The notes beneath the pieces were generated by a model that was not told the origin of the DNA, made no database searches, and was given only the letters and a program-made list of their open reading frames with translations. Made by a program: the position numbers and the translations under genes. 64,000 nucleotides of DNA from Mucilaginibacter rubeus (GTDB lineage: Bacteria; Bacteroidota; Bacteroidia; Sphingobacteriales; Sphingobacteriaceae). Below are positions 52,006 through 61,934 of the stretch, piece after piece. The stretch is taken from positions 248,001-312,000 of the forward strand of contig NZ_BMKD01000004.1 in the NCBI RefSeq assembly GCF_014643835.1, given 5' to 3'. Numbering within the stretch: position 1 is the first letter of the stretch; every line of letters starts with the position of its first letter.

Positions 52006-52743
52006 ATGACAATCAAGCCCGTCAATTCCATCGCTTTAGTGCTCTTTTTATTAACTATATGTTCAATTACTGTTAAGGCACAGGATTCAAAAGTAGGCAC
52101 CTGGGGCATAGTAACCGTAGTTTTGCCGGGCGATAGTTCCCACAAATGGGGTGGTTACACCGAGTTTCAAACCCGTACCAATAATGTATTCAGCCAGTTT
52201 CAGTATTACGAGGTAAAGGCTGGTGTAAGTTATGATATAGACAGGAACTTTACCGCGCTTTTAGGTACCGGCCGCTACACTACTTTTGATTATATGGATA
52301 TTGGCAAAGGGCCTACAACTACCGAAACCCGTTTTTGGGAACAGATCACCAGCAACCAGTTCCTGTACCGCTTAAAGCTCGAACACCGCTACCGGGTAGA
52401 GCAGCGCTGGGTTAACGGCGATTACCGTAACCGTTTCCGTTACAGGCTAAATGTGTTTGTGCCATTGAACAAAACCAAAATTGAAGCCAAAACCTGGTTC
52501 ATTTCTGTTTTCGACGAAGTATTTCTTAATAATAAGGTACCTAACTTTGAACGTAATCGGATATCAGCCGCAGTAGGTTATCAGTTTGATAAATCATGGA
52601 TCTTACAGGCTGGCTGGATCAACCAATATAATTATTCGGCTGCCGCTAAAAGCGATAAGGATAATATCATGCTCATCCTGATGTATCGCATCCAGCGCAA
52701 AAATGCCGTGCAGCGTGAGCACGTCCCTACTACGAGCGATTAA
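52006..52743 (+). CDS. DUF2490 outer-membrane protein
   Basis: A 245-residue protein with signal peptide ending near VKAQ and then alternating strands with aromatic ends (GGYTEFQTRTNNVFSQFQYY, LKLEHRYRVEQRW). It matches DUF2490, a predicted outer-membrane beta-barrel. Function unknown; some members are co-expressed with stress and envelope genes. It is monocistronic under a phased-repeat promoter. Confidence 0.8.
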   Translation: MTIKPVNSIALVLFLLTICSITVKAQDSKVGTWGIVTVVLPGDSSHKWGGYTEFQTRTNNVFSQFQYYEVKAGVSYDIDRNFTALLGTGRYTTFDYMDIGKGPTTTETRFWEQITSNQFLYRLKLEHRYRVEQRWVNGDYRNRFRYRLNVFVPLNKTKIEAKTWFISVFDEVFLNNKVPNFERNRISAAVGYQFDKSWILQAGWINQYNYSAAAKSDKDNIMLILMYRIQRKNAVQREHVPTTSD

Positions 52744-52840
52744 TCACCGTTGATGGGGATGATTACGTTGATTTTATTTCTGGGATTACACTGATTCTTT
52801 TTCTGATTACACCGATTTTTTTTAAACTGAATTAAAAAAC

Positions 52841-52917
52841 CTCCCCACGTTGCCGTGTCTCCACGGCAACCAAATTTCAAACCTTACATGTTGCCGTGGA
52901 GACACGGCAACCGGGGA
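52841..52917. repeat. nested GTTGCCGTG palindrome
   Basis: Two 22-base blocks (52849-52870 and 52890-52911) are exact reverse complements, and each is itself a hairpin of GTTGCCGTG and CACGGCAAC around 4 bases. CCCC and GGGG flank the whole. It can fold as two small hairpins or one long one. The rest of the ~400-base gap before eno holds GATTACACYGATT words and the eno promoter, with no gene. Confidence 0.85.
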
Positions 52918-53068
52918 AGCAAGGAAAGAAAAATCCTATAAATCATAAAAATCCACCCAAATCCCGGTTCAGACATCCGTTTTCATGAAAAAACCACTCA
53001 TTCTATATTAATTTCATGTTAAATCGCATCATTAATTGCCTATAATCGTTACAAATACAAAATTTCAA

Positions 53069-53099
53069 TTGCGTTTTCCTTATTTACGCATTAACTTAG
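53069..53099 (+). promoter_or_regulatory. probable eno promoter
   Basis: TTG (53069-53071), 20 bases, then TAACTTAG (53092-53099), one mismatch from TAnnTTTG; about 48 bases before the enolase ATG. Confidence 0.45.
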
Positions 53100-53138
53100 C
53101 CGCCGTTATTAATAGTATTCATTCAAACCACACTCTGA

Positions 53139-54443
<1,305 letters not shown>

Positions 54444-54462
54444 TTTTTTGCCGATGTGAAAG

Positions 54463-54492
54463 GCCATCTGTGTAAAGCAGGTGGCTTTTTTT
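54463..54492 (+). terminator. eno terminator
   Basis: GCCATCTG (54463-54470) pairs with CAGGTGGC (54478-54485, one G-T pair), followed by seven T. Confidence 0.85.
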
Positions 54493-54515
54493 GTTTTAGC
54501 TAAAAAAAGAGGGCC

Positions 54516-54584
54516 GTCACCCTGAGCCCGTCGAAGGGTCGCGCGCAGAGGCCTGCCCACATGCTTCGAGGACCTCAGCATGAC
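54516..54584. repeat. GTCACCCTGAG...CTCAGCATGAC repeat
   Basis: GTCACCCTGAG with GTCGAAGGGTC on the left and ATGCTTCGAGGACCTCAGCATGAC-like sequence on the right form an imperfect palindrome. It closely resembles a dispersed repeat found in many bacterial phyla. It follows the eno terminator. Confidence 0.75.
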
Positions 54585-54638
54585 ACCCTGATAAATGTGC
54601 ATTGTTATAGTTATCTATCTCAATCACCTATTTTTTTA

Positions 54639-54646
54639 TACCTTTG
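54639..54646 (+). promoter_or_regulatory. -7 box of lspA
   Basis: TACCTTTG matches TAnnTTTG perfectly, about 70 bases before the lspA ATG. Confidence 0.6.
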
Positions 54647-54715
54647 CCTCCTGCAACTAAAGCCATATAATTAAACTAAGGCAACCACGTTATAATAACT
54701 TGTTAAAATAAACTA

Positions 54716-55252
54716 ATGAACAAAAAAGGGATTTTGAGGATATTGGGTATAGTGCTGGTATTAGTTTTAAGCATCGGGCTTGACAGGGTTACTAAAATTT
54801 ACGTTAGGGAGCATATTCACATCAGCGATAACATTTTTGTTATCAAAAACTTTTTCACCATTCTGCATGCCGAAAACACGGGAGCTTTTTTAAGTCTTGG
54901 CGATTCGCTGCAAAACCCATGGAAATTCATCCTGCTATCATTGCTGCCCTTACTGGCCCTTGCCTTTGGCGTTTTTTATGTCATGCTAAAACCGTCGATA
55001 GGTAAATTAACCACCACAGGTATCGTTTTGGTTATTGCCGGTGGTGCAGGTAATTTATACGACAGGATGCTATACGGCAGTGTAACAGACTTTATGCACA
55101 TGAACTTCGGGATCTTTCAAACAGGCGTATTTAACGTGGCCGATGTATCTATTATGATAGGTATGGGCTTAATCCTGTTGGAATCATGGCAAAAAGACCG
55201 TAAGGCCAAAAAGGAACAAGGAACTCCTGATACCGAAACGCTGGCAGCCTAA
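54716..55252 (+). CDS. lspA: signal peptidase II
   Basis: A 178-residue membrane aspartyl protease that cleaves lipoprotein signal peptides after lipid attachment. Four membrane helices; conserved blocks HAENTGAFLSLG, AGGAGNLYDRMLYGSVTDF (Asp at about 116 and 125) and NVADVSIMIG (Asp about 143). It would process the lipoproteins seen in this window. The C-terminus is charged. Confidence 0.95.
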   Translation: MNKKGILRILGIVLVLVLSIGLDRVTKIYVREHIHISDNIFVIKNFFTILHAENTGAFLSLGDSLQNPWKFILLSLLPLLALAFGVFYVMLKPSIGKLTTTGIVLVIAGGAGNLYDRMLYGSVTDFMHMNFGIFQTGVFNVADVSIMIGMGLILLESWQKDRKAKKEQGTPDTETLAA

Positions 55253-55298
55253 TCCAGTGCAGTTATTGTTCTTAAAAATTTCTTAACAATAAAAAGCG

Positions 55299-55306
55299 TA
55301 TCTTTG
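55299..55306 (+). promoter_or_regulatory. -7 box of the DEAD-box helicase gene
   Basis: TATCTTTG matches TAnnTTTG perfectly. The leader to the ATG at 55405 is about 95 bases, long for this window, and could hold cold-response control as in other RNA helicase genes; no structure was recognised. Confidence 0.6.
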
Positions 55307-55404
55307 CAGCTAATTACCCGTTCGCTTACGGTTTTGAGCCCAGCAAACTCTTCAGATCCGCTTATGCTTTCGCGTTAGCACATTATATATTACAAACAAT
55401 CAGA

Positions 55405-56772
55405 ATGTCATTCGAAAATTTAAATTTAATTGAGCCCATCCTCAAGGCTTTAAAAACAGAGGGATATACCACACCTACTCCAATACAGGCACAAGCCATT
55501 CCTATCATATTACAACACCGCGACTTATTGGGCTGTGCCCAAACCGGTACAGGCAAAACAGCGGCCTTTGCTATCCCCACCCTGCAATTATTACACCAGG
55601 ACAGGATAGCCCACAAAGAGCAAAAAACCATTAAAGCATTGGTTTTAACCCCAACCCGCGAGCTTGCCCTTCAAATTGGCGAAAGTTTTACCAATTATGG
55701 CAAACATACCGGCCTTAAAAACCTGGTTATATTTGGTGGTGTATCACAAAACCCGCAGGTTGATGCTTTGCGCCGCGGTGTTGATATTTTAGTGGCAACA
55801 CCGGGCCGTTTGCTGGATTTAATGAACCAGCGTTATGTTCACCTGGAGCATGTTAAATTCCTGATACTGGATGAAGCCGACCGTATGTTAGATATGGGCT
55901 TTGTTAACGATGTTAAAAAGATCATAGCTAAAGTACCGGCAAAAAGGCAAACATTGTTCTTTTCGGCCACGATGCCAAAAGAGATCCAAAGCTTGGCAGA
56001 TAGTATTCTGAATAACCCCGAAAAAGTTGAAGTTACCCCGGTTTCATCAACTGCGGATACCATTCAGCAAGCAGTTTATTATGTGGATAAGGGAGATAAG
56101 AAATCGTTGCTGATCCATATCCTGAAAGATAAGGACATTAAAACCGTTTTGGTATTTACCCGTACCAAACACGGTGCAGATAAAGTGGTTAAAGACCTGA
56201 ACCGTGTAGGTATCACTGCCGAAGCCATCCACGGTAATAAATCACAAAATGCAAGGCAGCGTGCTTTAACTAACTTTAAAAACCGCACAACCCGAGTATT
56301 AATAGCTACAGATATCGCGGCCCGTGGTATTGATATTGATGACCTTACCCATGTTATCAACTACGAGTTGCCAAACGTACCCGAAACTTATGTACACCGT
56401 ATTGGCCGTACGGGCCGGGCTGGTGCCAATGGCATAGCATTTTCATTTTGCGATGCTGAAGAGCTGGAATTTTTGAAAGATATCCACAAGCTAATAGCCA
56501 AACAGATTCCGATTGAGGAAGGGCACCCGTATCCGCTTAGTCCGGCGGCTATGGCAGCTAAAATAAACGAAGCGCCTAAAAAAGGAGGTTCGGGCGGCGG
56601 CCAACGCGGTGGCGGTGGTCGCGGCGGTAACCGCAGATCAGGAGGCAGCGGTGGTGGCAATAGCCGTTCGGCAGGCAACAACCGCTCAGGCGGTAACAGA
56701 AAATCTGGCGGCAGCCGTTCAGAGGCAGGTCGCGGTGGGACCAGCGGTATGAGTGGAGCTAAAAGAGGATAA
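55405..56772 (+). CDS. DEAD-box RNA helicase, RhlE-like
   Basis: A 455-residue RNA helicase. Q motif in TPIQAQAIP, motif I AQTGTGKT, Ia PTRELALQI, Ib [50 protein letters not shown]. After residue 395 comes a tail of Gly, Arg and Ser ([20 protein letters not shown] and similar) that would bind RNA and may drive condensates. It probably acts in ribosome assembly or RNA decay, as RhlE/DeaD proteins do. Confidence 0.95.
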   Translation: MSFENLNLIEPILKALKTEGYTTPTPIQAQAIPIILQHRDLLGCAQTGTGKTAAFAIPTLQLLHQDRIAHKEQKTIKALVLTPTRELALQIGESFTNYGKHTGLKNLVIFGGVSQNPQVDALRRGVDILVATPGRLLDLMNQRYVHLEHVKFLILDEADRMLDMGFVNDVKKIIAKVPAKRQTLFFSATMPKEIQSLADSILNNPEKVEVTPVSSTADTIQQAVYYVDKGDKKSLLIHILKDKDIKTVLVFTRTKHGADKVVKDLNRVGITAEAIHGNKSQNARQRALTNFKNRTTRVLIATDIAARGIDIDDLTHVINYELPNVPETYVHRIGRTGRAGANGIAFSFCDAEELEFLKDIHKLIAKQIPIEEGHPYPLSPAAMAAKINEAPKKGGSGGGQRGGGGRGGNRRSGGSGGGNSRSAGNNRSGGNRKSGGSRSEAGRGGTSGMSGAKRG

Positions 56773-56779
56773 ATATTAA

Positions 56780-56849
56780 GTTGATTAAGTGAATGGTTGA
56801 TCAAGTGAGTAGTTATAATTTCCGAAAACCAACCACTCACTTAATCAAC
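56780..56849. repeat. GTTGATTAAGTGA word palindrome
   Basis: GTTGATTAAGTGAATGGTTG (56780-56799) pairs with CAACCACTCACTTAATCAAC (56830-56849) with one G-T-type mismatch. Further AATCAACCACTCACT words follow. Confidence 0.65.
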
Positions 56850-56934
56850 CTAATCAACCACTCACTATAAAAATTTCCCTGTTAATAAGTTAATAAGCAT
56901 ATTTGTATCCGTCGAAAAAATTAAATAGCTTTAA

Positions 56935-57258
56935 ATGAAAATCATTCAGCCGGTATCAATGAAACGCCTTATAGATCTTTTCAAGAATAAGTTTTTCCTG
57001 GTTACCATTGCTTTTGTGGTATGGATGATATTTTTTGACAGGAACGATCTTTTTTCGCAATACCAATACCATCAGCAGGTTAAAAAACTAAGGCTCGAGC
57101 GCGATTTCTACAAAGCCCAAACCGACCAGGTAACCAAAGAACTCAAAGAACTGACCACTAACCCCCAGCAAATGGAAAAATTTGCCCGCGAAAAGTACCT
57201 CATGAAAAAAGCCAATGAGGATGTTTATGTGGTGATCCCGGAGACGAAAGAGAAGTAA
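56935..57258 (+). CDS. septum formation initiator, DivIC/FtsB family
   Basis: A 107-residue bitopic protein: short cytosolic part, membrane helix (about 20-38, FFLVTIAFVVWMIFF), then a coiled coil (VKKLRLERDFYKAQTDQVTK) and the FtsB/DivIC end NPQQMEKFAREKYLMKKANEDVYV. It joins FtsL and FtsQ in the divisome. The ATG at 56935 gives 107 residues; an ATG 8 codons later is also possible. Confidence 0.88.
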   Translation: MKIIQPVSMKRLIDLFKNKFFLVTIAFVVWMIFFDRNDLFSQYQYHQQVKKLRLERDFYKAQTDQVTKELKELTTNPQQMEKFAREKYLMKKANEDVYVVIPETKEK

Positions 57259-57278
57259 AGAGTAGTAAAGCTGGGGCC

Positions 57279-57318
57279 GTGCGATTCCCTCCCTTGGGAG
57301 GGTGCAGGGAGGGGTTTC
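57279..57318. repeat. 40-bp inverted arm left of DUF559 gene
   Basis: GTGCGATTCCCTCCC...GGGAGGGGTTTC is the reverse complement of 57868-57907 with one mismatch in 40. It ends 5 bases before the DUF559 stop codon. Confidence 0.85.
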
Positions 57319-57322
57319 TACG

Positions 57323-57745
57323 CTATTCCAACAATGTTCTATCAAAATCTTTCGGCAGTTCAATCGAAGAGTCGTCTTTCACAATCTCAATTATCATCCC
57401 TTCAATAGCCCGTAATACATTAAGCAGATCATCTTTTACATCCGCCTGGGCGAACCTTAAAAATTTAACACCGAAGCTTTCTAATTTCGCTTGCCTGACA
57501 TCATCCTTAATCAAAACATCTTCATAATTATGATATCGCCCATCTACTTCAATTGCCAGCATTAGTTCGTTGCAATAAAAGTCGACTATATAATTATCCA
57601 TACAACGCTGACGATCAAAGTCGAAACCCAGTAGCTTATTTTCTTTTAATTCATTCCACAGGAGAACCTCGCCAAAAGTCATCTCTTTACGAAGTTTTCT
57701 GGCGATTGCTTTTAGTTTGGGGTTGTATGGGATGATTTTAACCAT
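57323..57745 (-). CDS. DUF559 (Vsr-like) endonuclease-domain protein
   Basis: A 140-residue protein of the DUF559 group of the PD-(D/E)XK nuclease superfamily. The N-terminal MTFGEVLLWNELKENKLLGFDFDRQ, IVDFYCNELMLAIEVDGRYH (the Asp and E-V-D catalytic acids) and KFLRF at the end of the core strand are typical. The gene has no housekeeping neighbour and is enclosed by 40-bp inverted repeats that also occur without it. It may be a nuclease that moves with, or maintains, these repeats; this is inference. Confidence 0.85.
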   Translation of the reverse strand: MVKIIPYNPKLKAIARKLRKEMTFGEVLLWNELKENKLLGFDFDRQRCMDNYIVDFYCNELMLAIEVDGRYHNYEDVLIKDDVRQAKLESFGVKFLRFAQADVKDDLLNVLRAIEGMIIEIVKDDSSIELPKDFDRTLLE

Positions 57746-57782
57746 TTTTTTATCGTTTTATGATAATTATTCGAGTCTTTTT

Positions 57783-57907
57783 ATTCCCTCCCTTGGGAGG
57801 GGTGCGGTGGGATTGCGCATTGGCAGGGAGGGGTTATACGCTATTCCAAACGGGTAAGTATATCGATGAAACCCCTCCCTACACCCTCCCAAGGGAGGGA
57901 ATCGCAC
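57783..57907. repeat. CCCTCCCTTGGGAGGG palindromic element, copy 2
   Basis: Full element with the same layout as 28984-29098: left arm TTCCCTCCCTTGGGAGGG with CAGGGAGGGGTT, spacer ATACGCTATTCC..., right arm AACCCCTCCCT and CCCTCCCAAGGGAGGGAA ending AATCGCAC. The spacer word TACGCTATTCCAA recurs at 57319-57331 beside the single arm on the other side of DUF559. Confidence 0.85.
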
Positions 57908-57970
57908 ATTCCCTGCTTTTTTTCTTTTCTCTTCTTGTCTCTTACATCTCATCGTCTTGACTCTACTACC

Positions 57971-60052
57971 CTACACTTCTCCTTCCCGCTTCCTCAAAAA
58001 CCACTCAGTTGATAACAGCAGCAGGATCAATACAAACAGCCATTTCAGATCTATCAAATCGCTGTATTGCTTATCTTCATAAACCACCGTTTTGATATTC
58101 TCATTTTTGCGGATCAGGTCGGCAAGCTGGCTTAGCTGCGATGGTTTGATCATTTGCCCGCCGCTTTGTTTGGCCAGGGTATTAAGCAAGGTATGATTAG
58201 CAGCGCTTTGACGGGTTTCGAGGTTAAGTGGTTTTATGGTGAATTGCCCGGTAGCTTTAAACTCCTGTTTGCCGTTTTGGGTTGATGCGTTGTAGGTGTA
58301 TTCGCCTATGGGGAGGGTACCCGCATCAAGTTGATAGCTTTGTCCGGTACGTGTAAACAGGAAGCTATAGTTTTTTCCGGCCGTGCTTTTCAGCTCTATC
58401 TTTACATCAGGGACGTTAATCAACTCAAGGGCTTCATTATATAACTCGGCATTAAGGATCACGCTTTCCCCTTCATCAAATACATTACGGGCCGGATAAA
58501 CACGAAAACGCTGGCGATTGGCGTTAGCAGTTAGATACTGCACCGTTTGGCTTAGCAGCTCATCGGTAGCGTTGCGGTTTCCATAGTTTTGATATTCGGC
58601 CAGTTGCCAGCGCCACAGGCCTTCACCGGTTAATAGGGCGATACGCCGGCCGGCCTCATCGCCGAAAGCCAATAAGGGATATGTAGTGGCTACAGCCCCA
58701 ATCTTTTGTTTCAATAAAACTGAAGCACCGGTAGCGGTTCCGTAACTGCCGAACGGCGCTACTAATGGCGGAAAGGCGGCAATCTTTTTTTGCGCCGAAT
58801 CGGAGAGGGTGAAAGCCGTAAAATCATTGGTTGGCAGGGGCATCACTTCCTGCGTTTCAGCACGGCCTGCGCTTATGCGTACCGTGTTTTGCTCGCTGTT
58901 AACGGCCTGCAGGTTACTTTGTGAACCAATGATATACCAAACCGGTGTTTTGCTCTTAGCAATAAAACTTTTCACCGGCGGATATTCGCCTGCCGAAAGC
59001 TGGTACAGGACCACCAGGCTATAATCTGCCGGTTTAATGCTTGAAGCATCAGCAAGTGAACTTGCCTTTACCTCAAAGTTCTTATTGGTTTCGATAGCCT
59101 GTTTAATCACCGTTAAATCGGGATGCGGACCGTTGTATAACAGCAGCACCTTTTGCCGGGCATCAAGCACCTCCACATAAATAGTTTCGGTATTGTTTTG
59201 GATGGACAGCTCGTTCTTAACAGGAGCAATGCTGATAGTATATTTTCTGAGGCCTTTTTTAGCAGCGTTCAGCTTTATGGGGACGATCTTTTTAAAATCG
59301 TTCGCGGTTACCGCAATGCTTTGGGCGTACACCTGTTTACCATCTTCGGTAACCGACAGGTTCATGCTTTCGTCCTTGCTTTGGTAAGCCGTGGCAAGCA
59401 CTTCTATCACAAAATCGTTCCCTAAAAAGGCCGTTTTGTTATAATTCACGTTGCCGATGAGCAGGTCGCGCTTGGCTGTGGTATCGCCAAGGGCTATGGT
59501 GTAGATGCTGGTTTTGATATTCCTGGCCTCATACTGCGGATCATTACCCTGGTTGTATAAACCGTCAGTTGCCAATATCAGCGCACCGATGTTTTGATTA
59601 GTGAACCTGTCGTTAAGTTGGTGCAACGCACCAGCTATATCGGTTTGCTTACCATTAATTTTTTTTGAAAGGCCGGAATGCAGGCCTTTATCAAAGTTAA
59701 ATTCCTGCACATCATATTTATCGCCCAACTCTTGTTTTAGTTTAGCCAGCCCATCAACAAAAGCAGATGAGTTAAAGCCTGTAGCTTTAAAAGTATTGAT
59801 GGACGATGAATTATCCTGCGCTATAAGCACTAAAGGTTTTTTCGGTTCATATTTAACCGATTTTACCAGGGGAGAGATGAGCAGCACCGTTATAAAAAAA
59901 ACGGTTATCGCCCGGATAACTGCCAGGATATAGCGTAAATTTTTACTTAGGTCAACCGGCTTGCGGTACATGAGCCAGGCATATGCCAAGCCAAGCAATA
60001 AACCGGCAGGCAACCACCATCCCGAAACAGAACCCCATGTAAGTGAAAACAT
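57971..60052 (-). CDS. von Willebrand A-like membrane protein
   Basis: A 693-residue protein with two N-terminal membrane helices (about 12-28 and 38-60), then a VWA-like domain with the metal motif DNSSS (80-84), beta-sandwich regions and a C-terminal helix (LKWLFVLILLLLSTEWFL) with a short charged end. It is similar to proteins of the BatA/aerotolerance region in Bacteroidota, and may act as a scaffold in the envelope. fabG follows on the same strand upstream. Exact role unknown. Confidence 0.7.
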   Translation of the reverse strand: MFSLTWGSVSGWWLPAGLLLGLAYAWLMYRKPVDLSKNLRYILAVIRAITVFFITVLLISPLVKSVKYEPKKPLVLIAQDNSSSINTFKATGFNSSAFVDGLAKLKQELGDKYDVQEFNFDKGLHSGLSKKINGKQTDIAGALHQLNDRFTNQNIGALILATDGLYNQGNDPQYEARNIKTSIYTIALGDTTAKRDLLIGNVNYNKTAFLGNDFVIEVLATAYQSKDESMNLSVTEDGKQVYAQSIAVTANDFKKIVPIKLNAAKKGLRKYTISIAPVKNELSIQNNTETIYVEVLDARQKVLLLYNGPHPDLTVIKQAIETNKNFEVKASSLADASSIKPADYSLVVLYQLSAGEYPPVKSFIAKSKTPVWYIIGSQSNLQAVNSEQNTVRISAGRAETQEVMPLPTNDFTAFTLSDSAQKKIAAFPPLVAPFGSYGTATGASVLLKQKIGAVATTYPLLAFGDEAGRRIALLTGEGLWRWQLAEYQNYGNRNATDELLSQTVQYLTANANRQRFRVYPARNVFDEGESVILNAELYNEALELINVPDVKIELKSTAGKNYSFLFTRTGQSYQLDAGTLPIGEYTYNASTQNGKQEFKATGQFTIKPLNLETRQSAANHTLLNTLAKQSGGQMIKPSQLSQLADLIRKNENIKTVVYEDKQYSDLIDLKWLFVLILLLLSTEWFLRKREGEV

Positions 60053-60150
60053 TTGTAGCTATAGTATCGTCAGGGCGCAGATCATCCGGCCCAATAAACA
60101 TTACCTGCAAAATGCGAAATTATTGTGAAAGGAGGGGAATAAGTTTTAAA

Positions 60151-60228
60151 CCTCACCCAACCCTCTCCAAAGGAGAGGGCTTAAAAGCTTTTTCAAGTCT
60201 CCCCTTTTGGGGGAGATTTAGAGGAGGT
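60151..60228. repeat. undivided A+B element
   Basis: CCTCACCCAACCCTCTCC/AAAGGAGAGGGC (A) is directly followed by CAAGTCTCCCCTTTTGGGGG and AGATTTAGAGGAGG (B). The same halves lie 326 bases apart at 17261-17301 and 17628-17669. It abuts the 3' end of fabG. Confidence 0.7.
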
Positions 60229-60234
60229 GCATTC

Positions 60235-60978
60235 TTACAACATACCACCATCAACAGGGATAACCTGTCCGGTAATGTAGGCCGCCATATCAGATGCAAG
60301 GAATACACAGGCATTGGCTACGTCCTCAGTTTCACCGGCGCGTTTAAGCGGAATACCTGCTGCCCAGCCTTCAACAACTTTAGGGTCGAGCACTTCGGTC
60401 ATTTCGGTACGGATAAAACCTGGTGCAACCACGTTGGTACGGATGTTACGTGAGCCCAGTTCTTTAGCTACTGATTTAGAGAAACCAATGATCCCTGCTT
60501 TTGAGGCAGCATAGTTGGCCTGGCCGGCATTGCCCTGCACACCAACAACCGAGCTCATGTTAATGAATACACCTTTGCGGTTTTTCATCATGATTTTTGA
60601 GGCAGCCTTGGTAACATTAAATATCGATTTCAGGTTTACGTCAAGCACTTCGTCCCAGTTTTCTTCGGTCATGCGCATCAGCAAACCGTCTTTAGTGATA
60701 CCGGCATTGTTGACAACAATATCAAGCGTACCGAAATCAGCAACAATATCGGTAATCAATTTATCAGCTTCATCAAATTTGGAAGCATCAGAACGGTAAC
60801 CTTTTACTTTAGTGCCGAAACTTTGCAGCTCCTGCTCAAGGGCCTGGCCTTTTTCAACAGACGACAAATAAGTGAAAGCTACATTAGCGCCATGCTCGGC
60901 AAATTTTTCGGCAATCTTGCGGCCTATTCCTTTTGACGCGCCGGTAACCAACGCGGTTTTTCCTTCTAATAATTTCAT
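60235..60978 (-). CDS. fabG: 3-oxoacyl-ACP reductase
   Basis: A 247-residue short-chain dehydrogenase that reduces 3-ketoacyl-ACP with NADPH in fatty acid synthesis. TGASKGIGR binds the cofactor, NNAGITKDGLLMRM, SSVVG and YAASKAG give the Asn-Ser-Tyr-Lys set, and it ends VIPVDGGML. Other SDR roles are possible, but this sequence is very close to typical FabG. Confidence 0.92.
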   Translation of the reverse strand: MKLLEGKTALVTGASKGIGRKIAEKFAEHGANVAFTYLSSVEKGQALEQELQSFGTKVKGYRSDASKFDEADKLITDIVADFGTLDIVVNNAGITKDGLLMRMTEENWDEVLDVNLKSIFNVTKAASKIMMKNRKGVFINMSSVVGVQGNAGQANYAASKAGIIGFSKSVAKELGSRNIRTNVVAPGFIRTEMTEVLDPKVVEGWAAGIPLKRAGETEDVANACVFLASDMAAYITGQVIPVDGGML

Positions 60979-61035
60979 AATTAAAGTATATGATTTCAGG
61001 GCGGTGAAGTTAGGTATTTAGTTGGAAAGTTGAAA

Positions 61036-61110
61036 AAGTCCATGGTCGATGGGCCATAGTCCATGGCACTTAATTTTGGCTATGGTCTATCGACTATGGG
61101 CCATCGACTT
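61036..61110. repeat. CCATGGTCGATGG word palindrome
   Basis: Built from CCATGGTCGATGGGCCATAG and its near complements CTATGGTCTATCGACTATGG and GGCCATCGACTT. It fills the gap between the NTF2-like gene and fabG. Confidence 0.55.
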
Positions 61111-61115
61111 AAAAA

Positions 61116-61643
61116 CTATTTCAAATACTCCGCTGGTATCGGGTTATCCTTGCGCTCGCCGTCATAAAACCATGCCAGGATCCAGAAACGGGTGCCATCG
61201 TTAAATAGTTCAATACTGTTGATGCCGCGTTCGGTTACCGGCCCATCAGCTGTGTTGCGCGATTCGTAGGTGCTCCATACGTGGTAAATACCGCCAAATT
61301 TTTCAACCCGCCGGGCAATCTCCCGCTCATCAAAACCATTTTTTGACAATGATGGGTCGGCCAGTTTGTGGTATTCCTTCAGCGTCATATAGCTAAACTG
61401 CTGTTTGCCTTGCTTATCGGTATAGCCTGCACCAACATGAGCATTGGCAATATGCAGCAGGCTGTCGCGCTCATAGCTTACCTTTTCGCCTTTCTTAACC
61501 GAGACCACATCGTAATAAGCTTTCATGATGCCATCAAGCGTGCTTACGTTATCTCCGTATTTGGTAATAACCTGCGAATGCGCGGGAAAAGTGATAGCAA
61601 TGGTAATTATAGCGATAAGCAGCGGCAGGATATTCTTTTTCAT
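61116..61643 (-). CDS. secreted NTF2-like protein
   Basis: A 175-residue protein with signal peptide (ends near AHSQ). The mature part begins with a helix containing IMKAYYDVVSVKKGE and continues with FGGIYHVWSTYESRN, GINSIELFNDGTRFWILAWFYD, the strand order of SnoaL/NTF2-like proteins. No catalytic set is clear. Function unknown. Confidence 0.65.
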   Translation of the reverse strand: MKKNILPLLIAIITIAITFPAHSQVITKYGDNVSTLDGIMKAYYDVVSVKKGEKVSYERDSLLHIANAHVGAGYTDKQGKQQFSYMTLKEYHKLADPSLSKNGFDEREIARRVEKFGGIYHVWSTYESRNTADGPVTERGINSIELFNDGTRFWILAWFYDGERKDNPIPAEYLK

Positions 61644-61768
61644 GGTGATCGGAGTTTATTAACAGTCAGATTTTGATTGAATTAACGAAAAATATCCGGG
61701 ATATTATAAGGTAAAATAACCTAATGCGTCGACTTACCCGGGCATGGCTTAGAAGAAGCATTTTAAAA

Positions 61769-61876
61769 TCCCCTCTTGAGAGGGGGCGCGATGGGTCGAG
61801 CGGTAGCAGGGGTGTGTTTGTAAGTTTATCAAAGCAGAAACACACCCCTCCACCCCTCTCGAGAGGGGAATCGCAC
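61769..61876. repeat. CCCCTCTTGAGAGGGG palindromic element
   Basis: Left arm TCCCCTCTTGAGAGGGGG with CAGGGGTGTGTTT pairs with AAACACACCCCT and CCCCTCTCGAGAGGGGAA, and ends AATCGCAC like the elements at 29098 and 57907. Same layout, different stem sequence. Confidence 0.75.
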
Positions 61877-61901
61877 ATCCCAATGCTATAAAAAAGCATC
61901 A

Positions 61902-61926
61902 TTCAAACATGGACGTTTGAACCTGC
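61902..61926. repeat. single-hairpin GCAGGTT relative
   Basis: TTCAAAC (61902-61908) pairs with GTTTGAA (61915-61921), followed by CCTGC. On the minus strand it reads GCAGGTTCAAACG, matching GCAGGTTCAAGCG at 10236. It lies 8 bases after the TonB receptor stop and may help end that transcript. Confidence 0.6.
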
Positions 61927-61934
61927 TTTTTCAA

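Noticed and set aside
56388-56840. Proline-rich frame on the minus strand
   Set aside because: It is the antisense of the Gly/Arg-rich helicase tail, a composition artefact.
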